Shown here: piece by piece, positions 44,988-56,223 of the stretch
Layout: each line of letters begins with the position of its first letter
Numbering within the stretch: the stretch's first letter is position 1
Made by a program: the position numbers and the translations under genes
Notes under the pieces: generated by a model
Seen by the model: the letters and a program-made list of their open reading frames with translations, nothing else
Databases searched by the model: none
What the model was told of the DNA's origin: nothing
DNA from: Helianthus annuus
Taxonomy: Eukaryota > Streptophyta > Magnoliopsida > Asterales > Asteraceae
NCBI RefSeq assembly: GCF_002127325.2
Contig: NC_035437.2
Location: 163,097,408 to 163,161,407 of the forward strand
DNA length: 64,000 bases
Reading direction: 5' to 3'

Positions 44988-47754
44988 GAGCATAGTCTTG
45001 TGTTCTTGGCACATCATTTGCAACAAGCTTCACTAAGGACTTGCTCTGGAGCTCTCAGCAGTAACAAGTGGATTTCAAGTGTAGAAAAGATTGCTAGGAC
45101 CATTAGTAAGCTTCTAATTACTTCTTTAAGTTGTTTAATTAGCTTAATTACTTAAAAGTCAAACTTAGTGCTTAATTAGTTTGACTTTCGTTTTTATTAC
45201 ATGTGGCTTAACCACTGATCAAATTGAAAGTGGTTATGAAACCACATTAGCATAGGTGATTAACCCCTAAAAGGGTGTTTCCTAATTATCTCGTTTGACT
45301 GATTAAATGTCGGGTCAAAGTAGTTTGACAAAAAGTCAAACTGGACAGAAATGACAAAAATGATTCTAGTTAATAAACCAGAGGTTCTAAATTATATTAT
45401 AACATTTTAATGACTCGGTAATGACTATATAAACATGTTTTATCAGTCCTAATCCGACAATTAATCGTCTAAGGGCAGATTATAACCGAAAATCGCAAAA
45501 GCTTGACTTTTGCTATGACTTTCAATTCTGACCCATTCAAGCTTATTTCTTCCATGTTTTAAGCTTCCATTAGGACCATATTACATTGTAGTATAACTCT
45601 CTGAAGTTATATTGCATGGTGCCTAATTATTTGTAATTTATGCTCTTAATCGTAATTATGCTCATTAATGCCTAAAACGCCCTTTTTACATAAAACCGAG
45701 ATTTTTAGCAATATGAATGGACTAAAACCTTTGCTACTGATATTTAGACATGTCCCGAAAGTTTGACATCAGTTTGAGGTCTAGAATGGGAGTTATGCTT
45801 AATAGCGTAATTAAGGGACTTCTTAGTAATTAAAAAGCGTAATTAGCATACCTAAACCCGATTTTTGACACAAATCTTTTTATCTACTGATGATAAATAA
45901 TATTTTGGGATTTTTGAAGATTTTTATTTATTTTTAGGCTAAGCTTAAAATAAGATTGTAGCCTAATTTCGGTAATTACCGGTTTTACCCTTTTCATACA
46001 TAAATTGAGTTTTACATAATATTTTGAAGCCAAACTTTTTGCTACTGATCCTAAATGATAAATGTATTATTTTGGAACTTATAAACTGACCAAAATATCA
46101 GATCTCTTATTTTCACCATATTAGCCCTTTAAATCGCATATTAGGCGTTTTTAGCACCTAGTATGGGTCAAAACTATATTTATCATTTAAAACCCATAAC
46201 CTACTGATGTTTTAAGTTAATTTACATAATATTACAGTAAGTTAAAGTTTTAAACTCAGAAACCTATTTTTTAGCTTTTAAAAGTCTATGTAAAATTACC
46301 AAAATGCCCTTACGGTGCATAATTGGTCATAAAAGGTGTATTTTTCATATATTAAGTATCTTACTGAAATAACTTAATAAAATGCATGTTTTTACCAATC
46401 TAATCAGACCTGGAACTCAGTTTTATAAATAAACTCTTTTATAAGCATCAAAATTACCAAAATGCCCTTATGGGACTTATTTTGGTTTAAATTGTTTTTG
46501 GGCATAAATGTTGATATGCTACTGTTATATTAACATATTTTGAGCATAATAATGATTAAGACCTGTTTATAACTTGTCCAGTTACCCGTTACGCATTTAC
46601 GCGTTCGAAACGACTTACGTGACTAGTTTACGTAAAATAGCCGAAACAGGCTTAACTTTGTCATTAAAACCTCATTTTCCAGAATGTGTTTAGTTTACCC
46701 ATATTATACAAGTATCCAAGCTTGTCGGGTCTAAATCACATTCTATCCCGGTCTCCGTTTAATCTATCGGTTAGGTCCGTAAGGTTTCTTTCTAGCTAGT
46801 CGGTCTAAGTCTTTGACTTAAGTAAAGACCCGTTAGCATCCTAATAGATAATTAAACCTTCTATACAGATTTATAGCTTCCGGTAAAAAGTGCCTTTCAG
46901 GAACTTTAGGGATTTACTGCTACATCAGGTAAATACTTTTAACTTATTTTCCCTATACGGGCTTGGGATACGGTATATTAATACCGCTTGGTTGGGTATG
47001 AGATTATTATGTCGGATTGTGATTTAATAAATCCGCATAACCCGTTTTAATCTGTATTGTTTGATAACATAAACATTTGGGGGTTAACGACCGCGTCCTG
47101 GATATCCTTGGCTCATTTAAATTATTAATGGCCACGACCTATGCACGGGGTACAGGCATGCACCCGACAGATGCAAATGCTAAATATTAATTTACCCACA
47201 AGTTGGGGATAACTCCTCTGTGGGTTCTATAAGTGGTGAGTCAGTTAATCATGTCCGGCTCACAAACCGGCCCCACATGTATGACAAGCATGTAAAACTG
47301 TATACAAGATTTTAATAAGATTGTCCCAAGTTATAAAGGATTTGTGCCTTGTGCATCTAAACCAATTTTCTTAAATGTTTTCAAAACGAGTCAGTTAAAT
47401 TGTATTTACCAGTGTATACTGACGTATTTTCCTAAAGATTGAATTGACAGGTACTTATCGAAATAGGCTGGAGCTATAGGGTGTTGTAGAGGATCTTGCA
47501 AATCCCATAGATACCCGGAGTCTGAAGTTTTTGTTTCTTTGTACTTTATGATCCGCCTGTGGATCTTATTACATTCCAGTCTGTATTATTCTTGTACTCG
47601 AACATCGACAGACAGTATGGTTTGTAATAGTTTATTTACCCAGTCTTCCGCTGTGCTATATATTTGTGTATGTTGACAATGATGATATCAACTACGTCAC
47701 AATACTCCCCGCCGGGCCCACTGGTAATACGTGGAATATTGGGGTGTGACAGGT

Positions 47755-47767
47755 TGGTATCAGAGCC
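47755..47767 (+). other. Primer binding site, initiator tRNA-Met
   Basis: TGGTATCAGAGCC three bases after the LTR end. Confidence 0.85.
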
Positions 47768-47941
47768 AACATTGAGTGAATTAAACACTAACCTTTTGTG
47801 TTTAATCTCAATGACACAATAAGCACATTCCTTAGACTCTCGAGTCTAGGCAAATGACCTAGGATGCATCTTTATCTTTCCTTTGTTATTTTTATGTTTT
47901 GTTTTATTTTTGTTCTCTTGTTCAACAGGAAGTTAACCATC

Positions 47942-49153
47942 ATGCCTCCAAGACTAAGAGGACGTGGCAAGGGTCCCATGCGTGGAGGACCATCAACAGC
48001 TGGACCATCTCACAGACGCACTCCATCGGCGTCTTTCTCCACCTCCGACTCCCGCGATATGTGGGGTCAACCTTTTGAGCCGGCAAGACACTCAGTCTCG
48101 CTCAGCTCTTCGCCATCTTTTCATCCTTCTTTCAGACCATTTGCTCCAAATGAGCTCGAACACTCTCACCATTCAGATCAATCTCACCATTCGCATGAAT
48201 CTTACCCACCGCATAACTCGTTGCAATCTCATTCATTTCATCATTCCGAATCCCCTTACTCTCCAAGACAATTCAACCCAGCCGACTATGTGAACGACTT
48301 CCTTGGCTATAACCCATTGGGCCCTGAGGACCATTTCTCTCAGGAAATGGAAATGGATGACGATCCCGACCCGGAAATGCAAACATGAACCCCGGGCCAC
48401 CCTATCAGCATATCTAGTGGGTCTCCGTTTCAAGGATCCCCTTACCATGGACCCGACTCCTTCCAAGAGAAGATGGCTACCTATGACTGGTTCTTTACTC
48501 CATCTTATCATAGCTCTCCGGCTCAACCACCTATAGATGATCCTCAACTTCAAGCTGTCTCACCACCACCACTCCCGGTAGAGGAGCCACCGCAGCAGCC
48601 ACCGCAACCACCTCCCGAGCCTCCGAGGCGAAGGAGGAACGCTCGCATGTCCGTTAGAGGAGGACCCCGTTTCAGTTCTCCTCGAGGGTCGAGTTCCTAT
48701 CCCCCTATTCCAGAGGACCCTCAGATGGGTGGGCCCTCAAACGCGGCACCGGAGGATAATCCTCCGCAAGCTTCTTATGCACCACCTATGCCGCCTGTGG
48801 GATTTGATAACCCTATTCCTACGTATCCAGGTTCTTCCGGGTATAATCCTTATGGAGACCCGTCGGGATATCCATTGGGCTATGGAACTCATGACCCATA
48901 TCTTACGGCTGCGCAGTATCACCACCTTTATCCTTCTACTTACCCTTCTATGCCTCCAACTGACTACCCAATTCAGGGTTATCAGTATCCTCCATATCAA
49001 CCACCTCCATCCCAGCAACTACAGCAGCAGCAACAAACTCAGGAAATCTTAGAGAGGTTGGATAAGGTTGAGCATAAAACTAAGAAGAACAAGGAGAGAC
49101 ATACTAGCTTCATGAAAGGTCTCGCCAACCTTATCAAGGGGAAGAAGAAATAG
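47942..49153 (+). pseudogene. Extra 5' ORF of Tekay element 2, one in-frame stop
   Basis: About 404 codons from MPPRLRGRGKGPMRGG, with one in-frame TGA at 48386-48388; the frame is otherwise open to TAG at 49151. The N-terminus has RG-rich, RNA-binding-like composition. Ser/His-rich repeats follow, then acid residues. The second half is Pro/Tyr-rich (PPMPP, YNPYGDPSGYP, GYQYPPYQPPP), with a Gln run. The Lys-rich tail is predicted helical (ERLDKVEHKTKKNKERHTSFMKGL). The composition suggests a disordered protein that binds RNA. I believe similar hypothetical proteins occur in other composite-family Tekay elements, but no function is known. An upstream in-frame start (47864) would add a hydrophobic stretch and is less likely. 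Confidence 0.65.
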
Positions 49154-49688
49154 AGGGTTGTTTTGTTTCTTGTTTATTGTAATCATGTCCCTGCATGGAC
49201 ATTTGTTTGATTTCTGTATCAAGTCCCTGCGTGGACTTATTTTACATTTCTGTATACCCCTGCGCGGGTAGTTTGTCTTTTCTTAAGTCCCTTTTAGGGC
49301 AGTTGTATTCGTTTTCTTCGTAATGAAGTTTTAACTTTGGTTTTAATTGTGTATTTTATTACACCATGTTATTTCCTTTCAATTTATAATTGACCTGCCA
49401 AAGAAACTCTTAGAGGTATAACCTAGCCAAAGTATTAATTGGCTATGATGGTACAACCTTTTTAAGATAGCAAACCTCTGTTAACATTTGAAAATGTGTT
49501 AACATTCCCAGCTGTGCGGTACGAGAAACCACACAAGTTTCCAAGGAGTACTTGGAGCATTCCAAGTCATTTAAAGCCAAATTGATCAATACGAATCCTG
49601 GCTAATAAATATCAATGTGATGTATACATCAAGACATCCATATGAGATGCATGCTTTAAGCAAAGGTGTAAATGACAATGAAAGTACG
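49154..49688 (+). other. Spacer between extra ORF and gag (left half)
   Basis: Non-coding, with repeats of the phrase GTCCCTGCRTGGAC (49186-49240) and CCCTGCGCGGG. It is interrupted by the LARD at 49694; the right half is 58291-58638. Confidence 0.6.
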
Positions 49689-49693
49689 ATTCA

Positions 49694-51758
49694 TGTAACA
49701 CCCCCCAAAAAAAATGGGTTTGGTAATTTAAAACCCGGTTATTCCCTTGTGCTAGGGTATGATATGAGATAACCAAGTTACTTAATTTAGTTAAATGTAA
49801 CTTCAATTACATGGAATGAATTTCCTTGTGAGCAAACAAGATAATGAACAAAACTATAGGGGTTAAATATGAACAAGTTGAAAGATGTTTAATTAAAAAC
49901 ATGAGGGAAAAAGGAAAAACCCAATTCTGGGTTTTGTGTATGTCGACCAGGAACAAGGAAAGGAGGGAAGAACCCTAACTCCTCAAAAATCTTCAAAATT
50001 GGAAGGGGAATTCAGCTCAAACCCGATGCATGAACCCTAATATATGATCATCAAGGCTTGCTGAACATGTGGTAAGTCATAGCTTTTGATTTAATGATCT
50101 TGCAAGTATGGGTATGTGATATATCTTTGATTTCATACGAAATTAGGCATGTGGGAGTGTTAGAATCAGCAAATAAAACTAGGATTATGAACGATTTTGA
50201 GTAATTTGATGTTTGGAAGTGAAACCCACCATTGATGGTGAAGATGGCGACATGGGTATGTCACCCATGTCCAATCTTTGTTCAAATTGCTGATATATTG
50301 TGTTGCATGTGATTAATCCTTGCTAGTTAGGTTGAACTTGGTATGAAATTTAAGTGCTAATTGTATTTTGGATGATTGGAAACAAGAACTAGGAAGAAAA
50401 GCATGAAATACTTGTACATTATGCTTAGGAAGTAGTACGCACACCAAGTGTTTGATGAAATGTCTAAAAGACAATAATAAGTGAAATTGTATGCAAATAA
50501 TGGGTGAATAGATATAGTTCATATGAAGATTATCTAGGGATGACGTCGAGTATGCTTCATCCTTGTTTAAATGAATTAATGATGTTGAGTATGCTTTATG
50601 TAGGTCGTATGTTAAATGTGAATTTGATATGGTTGTTCATATGTATGAGCATATATGCTAATAAGAATATGAATGTAATGACATGAGTGTATAGGAATCA
50701 TGTCAAGATGGATGGGAGCGTTGAAGTCCAACGGGCTAAGAAGACTCAATCAAGTAAGCGAACGCAAATACGGACGCGCAAAGGTAAGTGAATCCCGGAC
50801 TTACACTTTAGATGTAAAATGTATTGTAGTATGATGATTATTGTGAAACGTGTGAGAAAGTATGAGACAATGGAAGTAATAAGGTAAGTTTACGGTAAAT
50901 CAGTCGAAAGTAGTTAAGAAATAGTTTCTATTAAGTGTAGGTAAGAAAGAATCTTACGTGATGATATTATGCATAAAGATGAAATAAGTAGTTATACGCG
51001 TAGGTATGGGTATAATTGTAAGTAAGCAATTGGGACTCATAGGAGAGTATGACTATGAACACGTAAGTGTGGATAATTATGTGTATACAATTTACATGTA
51101 TAGATGGGCGTGTTTAGGATTTACAAGTAATATGTGTAGAATGTAAATTTGTAAGTTCATATGAGCTTTGTTTATCTTAAATGTAATTTTACGAGTAGTG
51201 GTATTTGGTACTATGGATTGTTGTAAATGTTCATAACGGGTCAAAGGATGTAAATATATTGGAAAGCATGTTATGTAGCGATTCATTACGAATGGGTCGA
51301 AAGGTGATAAGTTGGATGTTTCAAATGGAAGTAAAGATGCTAATAAGGTAACATGTTATGTTAACGGGTCGAACAATGATAGGTAATTTAAAGGATTTAA
51401 ATTACTATGTATTATGAACTAACAATGTTGTTGTTATGAATATTAGGTAAATCTATTGCTTGATGCGGCGCACCCGGACCGAGCACACACGACGTTGACC
51501 TTAATACGCTTCCGGTTCAAGTTGTTTCTTTTGAATGGGTCGAAACGTCCTTTTGTGTAGCAAATGTTAAACTAGTTATTAGGATGCTGGTAGTAGTTTG
51601 AGGTTAAACTTTATTTTGAATAGTGTCATAGAATGTATCTTGAATGGTTTCGTTAAAAAGCAGGAAAATGTTCACTTTACGAATGGGTCATGTCAAAATT
51701 TTTCCAAACATTTGTATGAACTTTATGTTATTGTCAAAAGTAAAAAGTGGGCGTTTCA
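49694..51758 (+). repeat. 5' LTR of LARD
   Basis: 2065 bp, TGTAACACCCCCC..GCGTTTCA. Confidence 0.93.
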
Positions 51759-51761
51759 AGT

Positions 51762-51774
51762 TGGTATCAGAGCA
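51762..51774 (+). other. Primer binding site, initiator tRNA-Met
   Basis: TGGTATCAGAGCA three bases after the LTR end. Confidence 0.85.
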
Positions 51775-52038
51775 TAGGTTTGAGGGATTTAAGCATTAAG
51801 TGCTTGAACTCAAACTGAAAGCTCGTGAGAAGTGTGTGTTCGTTCCGCGGCGCAAGGCAAGTAAGTATTTTAAAAGTTGAAATTTTTGCATTACAAATAA
51901 TTTAGTTACGGAATGTTATGGAATGGTTACGGTATGTTGTGGAAAGATGTGGGATGAATCCGATCAGTTTGAGGGTTAGAACGGGTCAAATGAAATGGGA
52001 GCTAAACATTAAGTTACATCAGATCTGGCGCTTAAGTG

Positions 52039-52141
52039 ACACAGCTGTGTGGACCGTGGATGCTTGTTGCTGAGATCAGAGTGTGTGGCAAGGCTGACAC
52101 AGCTGTGTGACATTGTACTCAGATAACCAACACAGCTGTGT
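52039..52141. repeat. Three 12-bp palindromes ACACAGCTGTGT
   Basis: Identical palindromes at 52039-52050, 52097-52108 and 52130-52141, each with an E-box-type CAGCTG core. GTGTGTGG and GTGGACC words lie between them. Confidence 0.85.
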
Positions 52142-54149
52142 CTGGGCAAAATTTCCACAAACTTCATATTTCTTGAGTTTTCCGCAATGAATCACCAACA
52201 AGCTTTCCAAGACTTCAATATTCAAATAAAACACAATTAAATGTCGATTTAATCGAAATATGTAACCAGAAATATATATAAAGTGGTATGTGTGATTGAT
52301 ACTAACAATGATGAATATTGAAAGGTGAGCTTGTTGGAAAATGAGGACGTTCTGCAGCTGCGGGCTAGCACGAAGGTTATGGCACGTGATATGCTAGGAA
52401 AAGGGACCCCAGGTATACAAATTTTAAATGTGGTAAGTACCGGTAGGTAGCATACCCATATATACGAGGGTGAAATCCTTGAAGGATTCATATGAGTGTG
52501 GCACGAACTTAAGACCGGTTCCCTGGACATAAAGTGCTAATTCTCATGAAGGCACGAGACTAGCATGTGGATTGCACGCTTGGCCAGTGTGCAAAAAGCA
52601 TAGGACGCTTGTGAGGCCATGAGAAGCATCACGTGTATGTCCGGACGAACTGGGAATAGGGGTCGTGTGGGAGGAAAGAAAAAGGGGTCCAACGATTCTT
52701 AAGAATCGGGTTGAACATGAGAAAGAAAGAAAAGAATGGAAAAGAATGAATGAGAGGTTTGAATTCGTGAATGAATTCAAACATGAATGGAATGCAAAGA
52801 ATGGAAAGAATGAATGAAGGTTTGAATTTTGGGGTGAATACGGATCAAAATTATGAAGAATGGAAGGAAGGAATGAACGGATCAAGTTCGCGAAAAAAAG
52901 GATAATTCGATGCAAGGTAAGTAAAGTTTACGCTCATTTCGTAGAATGCTTCTTTGTTTTATGGGTGGTAAGTAAGATAAGGTGAATTTGAAATACGAGG
53001 TTCCGACACGAAATGATACGGGTCGGAGCGAGTGAAAATGATAAAGACCATGCTTAATGGTAAAAAGGGGTAAAATGGTAATTTAGCCATGGAATGACGA
53101 AGGTACAATGAGTTTTGAAAGATTTTGATATGATGTATGCCATAATGAAAATAATAAGGGTGAAACGGTAAATTAGTTATGTGTAGGTAAATATATAGGG
53201 AAATTTAAAAAAAAAAAGAAGGGGCACCCTATGGCGTAAGCAATGATGGGTTGAATGTGTAAGGGAAAGGTTTAAGGATTATGACCATATGGTGAAAATC
53301 TGTAATAAGTCAAATGAGAGAATTAGTAAGTAAATACCACTTTATTTTCAATGCAAAAGGTTGGGTCGTTTAGACCAAATGGATTAATTAATGATGATAT
53401 AATCATTGACGATGATGACTAAGGAATGTTCGTTGAGTTTTATGCTCACAGGATGGATAGCGCATGGGAAGTTCGTTGCTATTATTTAGTAATTAAAAAT
53501 GCAAGGTACTTAAGCGGGTCAATGCCTTGACTCGAGTCAGGTATGTGTAAGTAAAATTTTAGTAAAGATGTGTGATTTGGGTCAGTTACGTAGTTGAAAG
53601 TCCCTCGTCGTAAAAGAAGGGCTAAAATTTACCAAAAAGCCCTCGAAAGGCAAATTGGGTAAACGACCCTCAAAGGTAGTTTGTAAATAAGTTTTACAAA
53701 TGAATACACCTTTTTGGTCGCGAAGAGGTGAAAGGTATATGCCCTTTTGCTTAATGCCTTGTAATGGGCACTTTTCGTAAATTGTCAAACCGAAGGGTAA
53801 AATGTGGAATATTAGATTTTAACAAGGTAGATCCACCACAGATATAGTTGTGGTGGAAGACGAAAGAAGTCTTAGTGTGAAAATAGGAGGCATGAAAAGT
53901 ACAAGCGAGATTCGGGCTAAGTGCTTAAATCTCATTAAACGGGTCGAATAATACTTAAATGAATATTTAGTCGAAAGCTTGTAAGTTAAGAATCTTCCTA
54001 ATCCGGGCGTGGGATTTTGAGTCCATATGAAAGAGAACTAAATTTTGGTCATATAGGAAGAAACGGGAGGTTGAACGGGTAAACGGTTCAAAAGTTATGC
54101 GCGTTTAAGTATGCAAGAACGACGGAAAAATCTGCTGATGTGCAGGTTC

Positions 54150-54278
54150 CACCGTAAATTACGGTGGGTACCGTAATTTACGGTGGGTACTGGGGATAAA
54201 TGCTTGCACCGTAAGACAGGGGGTTTGCACCGTAACAAGGTTGCCACCGTAAGTTACGGTAGTACCGTAATTTACGGT
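54150..54278. repeat. Cluster of ACCGTAA-N-TTACGGT palindromes
   Basis: Perfect palindromes at 54150-54166, 54170-54184, 54246-54260 and 54264-54278 differ only in the central base and flanks. Single half-sites CACCGTAAG and CACCGTAAC lie between the pairs. Confidence 0.85.
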
Positions 54279-54374
54279 GGAGGTCAAATTTGGGCAAAAA
54301 TCTGTATGACATTGTGTAATCATTTTGGGATGCACTTTTTGGCCGAAATCAAATTTGATGCAGCTCGACCCCAG

Positions 54375-54431
54375 CCAGGGGCTCTGCCCCTTGGACCCCA
54401 CTTCTCTCAGGGGCGCTGCCCCCGAACCCCC
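54375..54431. repeat. Two GC hairpins followed by GGACCCC/GAACCCC
   Basis: CCAGGGGCTCTGCCCCTTGG and AGGGGCGCTGCCCCC are GC-rich stems with three-base loops. Each is followed by a CCCC word, in an otherwise AT-rich region. Confidence 0.75.
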
Positions 54432-54440
54432 GTTAGTATA

Positions 54441-54990
54441 GAAAGGTATGTACGTACGTATGAGTTATGTATGAATGTATGCAAGTACGAAGTAATGTAT
54501 GAAAGATATGCACCTATGAAGTTACATAGTAATGTATGCACGTATAAGGTTATGCATGATTGAACACACGTATGTAGAAGATGTAGGAATGTATGTACGT
54601 ATGAAAATGCGTATGTAGGTAAATACGAATGTATGCATGAGTGTATGTGTAAATGTAGAGATGAAGTAATGTATGAACATATGTGGATATGTATGAAGTA
54701 GGCACAAATGTATGTACGTATACATGAAGAAAGAATTATCGTCTATGAAGGTATGAGGGGTATGTATGAATGTACGCATGTACGTATAGGTGTAGGAATG
54801 TATGCAAGTATGTATATAAATATGTATGAATATATGCACGTATGTAAGTACGTATGAATATATGCACGTATGTAAGTATGTATGAATGTATGCAAAAGTG
54901 TATGAATGAATGTAAGTGCGTATGGAGGTAGGTATAAATGTATGCACATAGGTAGATATGTATGAATGAACGTATGTATGTATGCACGTG
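54441..54990. repeat. Degenerate GTAT/GTATGAAT array
   Basis: About 550 bp built of GTATG, GTACGTATG, AATGTATGCA and similar words in variable order. The long His/Tyr/Thr/Ile minus-strand ORFs come from it. Confidence 0.85.
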
Positions 54991-55735
54991 AGAAAGCATG
55001 TGCGTATGTACGATTTAGATACGTTCGAGTATTAACATTATTAATTGTGTTCCCGTTGAGAAGACAATATGATGCAGACATGGGAACATTGGATACATGA
55101 GGAATCGAAGTTGATCTCACAAAGGGTAAAGTTACGTTAAGTTACGAATTGAACCAATTATGAACCTTGTAAGAGTTTTATGAGTATGAATATGTTATCA
55201 TATCTAAAGTGTTGAAGTGTTATAAACATGGTGTGAAAGTTATGGCCATTATTTATATTAAATGCAAAGATCCTTGTGAATTCTCAATTATGTAAGCTTA
55301 GGTCTTGCAAGTTATATTATTTGATCTATGTACTGTATAATGCTGATACAAATCAAAAATTTGTGAAGGAGTTATGGGTAATAGACACCAAGTTAAACAA
55401 AAGAATGAAATGAAATAAGATAACCATTGATGTTAAATATAAGAAGGATGAAGTGACATGCTGTAAGTATGCTTGGACTAGAAGTAAGTACAATGCATAC
55501 TCCTAATATGTAATGACCCGTCACGATCAGATTAAACGAATGAAAATGATATGTTAGAAAGCGGTCATGCATTGACGTGTTATAAATGGGTCAAACGAAC
55601 CAAAGTTTTAAAGAAACTAGAAATGGGATTGAATGTGCATAGTACATGTCGGTAGCAAACGTAGTGTGATGTTGAATCTCGAGTCAAGTACGAGAGGTGA
55701 GTATGAAAATGGTAGTTATGCTGCAAGTATGTTTT

Positions 55736-55925
55736 CGGGTGTATGTAAATAGATGTATGAGTGTACATATATGAACGAATGTACGTATGTGTTAAAGGGG
55801 ATTGAATGTGCACACGGGAATAAAGCTTGTATGTATTTATGTATATACGTATGCATGTGTGAATGTATTCATGAAAGTATGTATGTATGTATGTATGAAC
55901 GTACGTGTAAATATAAGTATATGAG
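55736..55925. repeat. Second GTAT-type array
   Basis: Same word family as 54441-54990, including a run of GTATGTAT at 55878-55896. Confidence 0.8.
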
Positions 55926-56184
55926 TATTGTACTCGATTTAAGAAAGTAAAGATAGGACGTATAGTTATATTTGTTCATGAATGAGACCCTTTTATAAGG
56001 TATGAATGAATTCTTGCCATGATGTGTATTGTGAATGAAATGAATGAATAACCAAGTAGTGATGATCATCATTAGGGGACTAACATGAGGCAAGAATTCG
56101 AGAATCTCAAGATACGTATATTTCAGAATTGTGTTACATAGAAGAACCGGCAAGTAAAGGATTATGGTCCTGTGGAAGTAGACA

Positions 56185-56204
56185 AGGTTTCGAGGACGAA
56201 ACCT
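56185..56204 (+). other. Pre-PPT hairpin with AGGA loop (LARD)
   Basis: AGGTTTCG-AGGA-CGAAACCT: a perfect 8-bp stem, six bases before the PPT. The stem is retained although the element codes for nothing. Confidence 0.75.
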
Positions 56205-56209
56205 CTTTT

Positions 56210-56219
56210 AAGGGGGGTA
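56210..56219 (+). other. Polypurine tract (LARD)
   Basis: AGGGGGGTAG, followed by ACT and the LTR start at 56224. Confidence 0.8.
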
Positions 56220-56223
56220 GACT

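Larger units (their letters stand above)
44157..47751 (+). repeat. 5' LTR of Tekay element 2 (3.6 kb)
   Basis: TGTAACACCACG..GGTGTGACA, 3595 bp, one of the longer LTRs for this group. U3 contains ~150-bp subrepeats (44220-44520), a GC-rich hairpin (44767-44793) and TATAAATAT (44979-44987). From 45100 it is AT-rich with repeated AAAGTCAAA/TTGACTTT words. No convincing ORF is seen in it. Confidence 0.9.
51759..56223 (+). other. LARD internal region, non-coding
   Basis: No coding motifs. It is purine-rich on the plus strand (GAATG, AAAGAATGG around 52690-52880), with triple ACACAGCTGTGT palindromes, an ACCGTAA palindrome cluster, GC hairpins and GTAT-type arrays (separate entries). Minus-strand ORFs here are translations of these simple sequences. 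Confidence 0.75.

Noticed and set aside
47864..47941. Hydrophobic N-terminal extension (signal-peptide-like) of the Tekay 2 extra ORF
   Set aside because: The ATG at 47942 gives the RG-rich start expected for this protein type; the extension is T-rich leader read in frame.
52544..52915. 123-codon minus ORF rich in Ser, Phe and Leu
   Set aside because: Complement of a purine-rich simple stretch in the LARD; no domain.
54522..55120. Long minus-strand ORFs rich in His, Tyr, Thr, Ile and Leu
   Set aside because: They are translations of the GTAT-type array; overlapping frames all look alike and no start or domain supports them.
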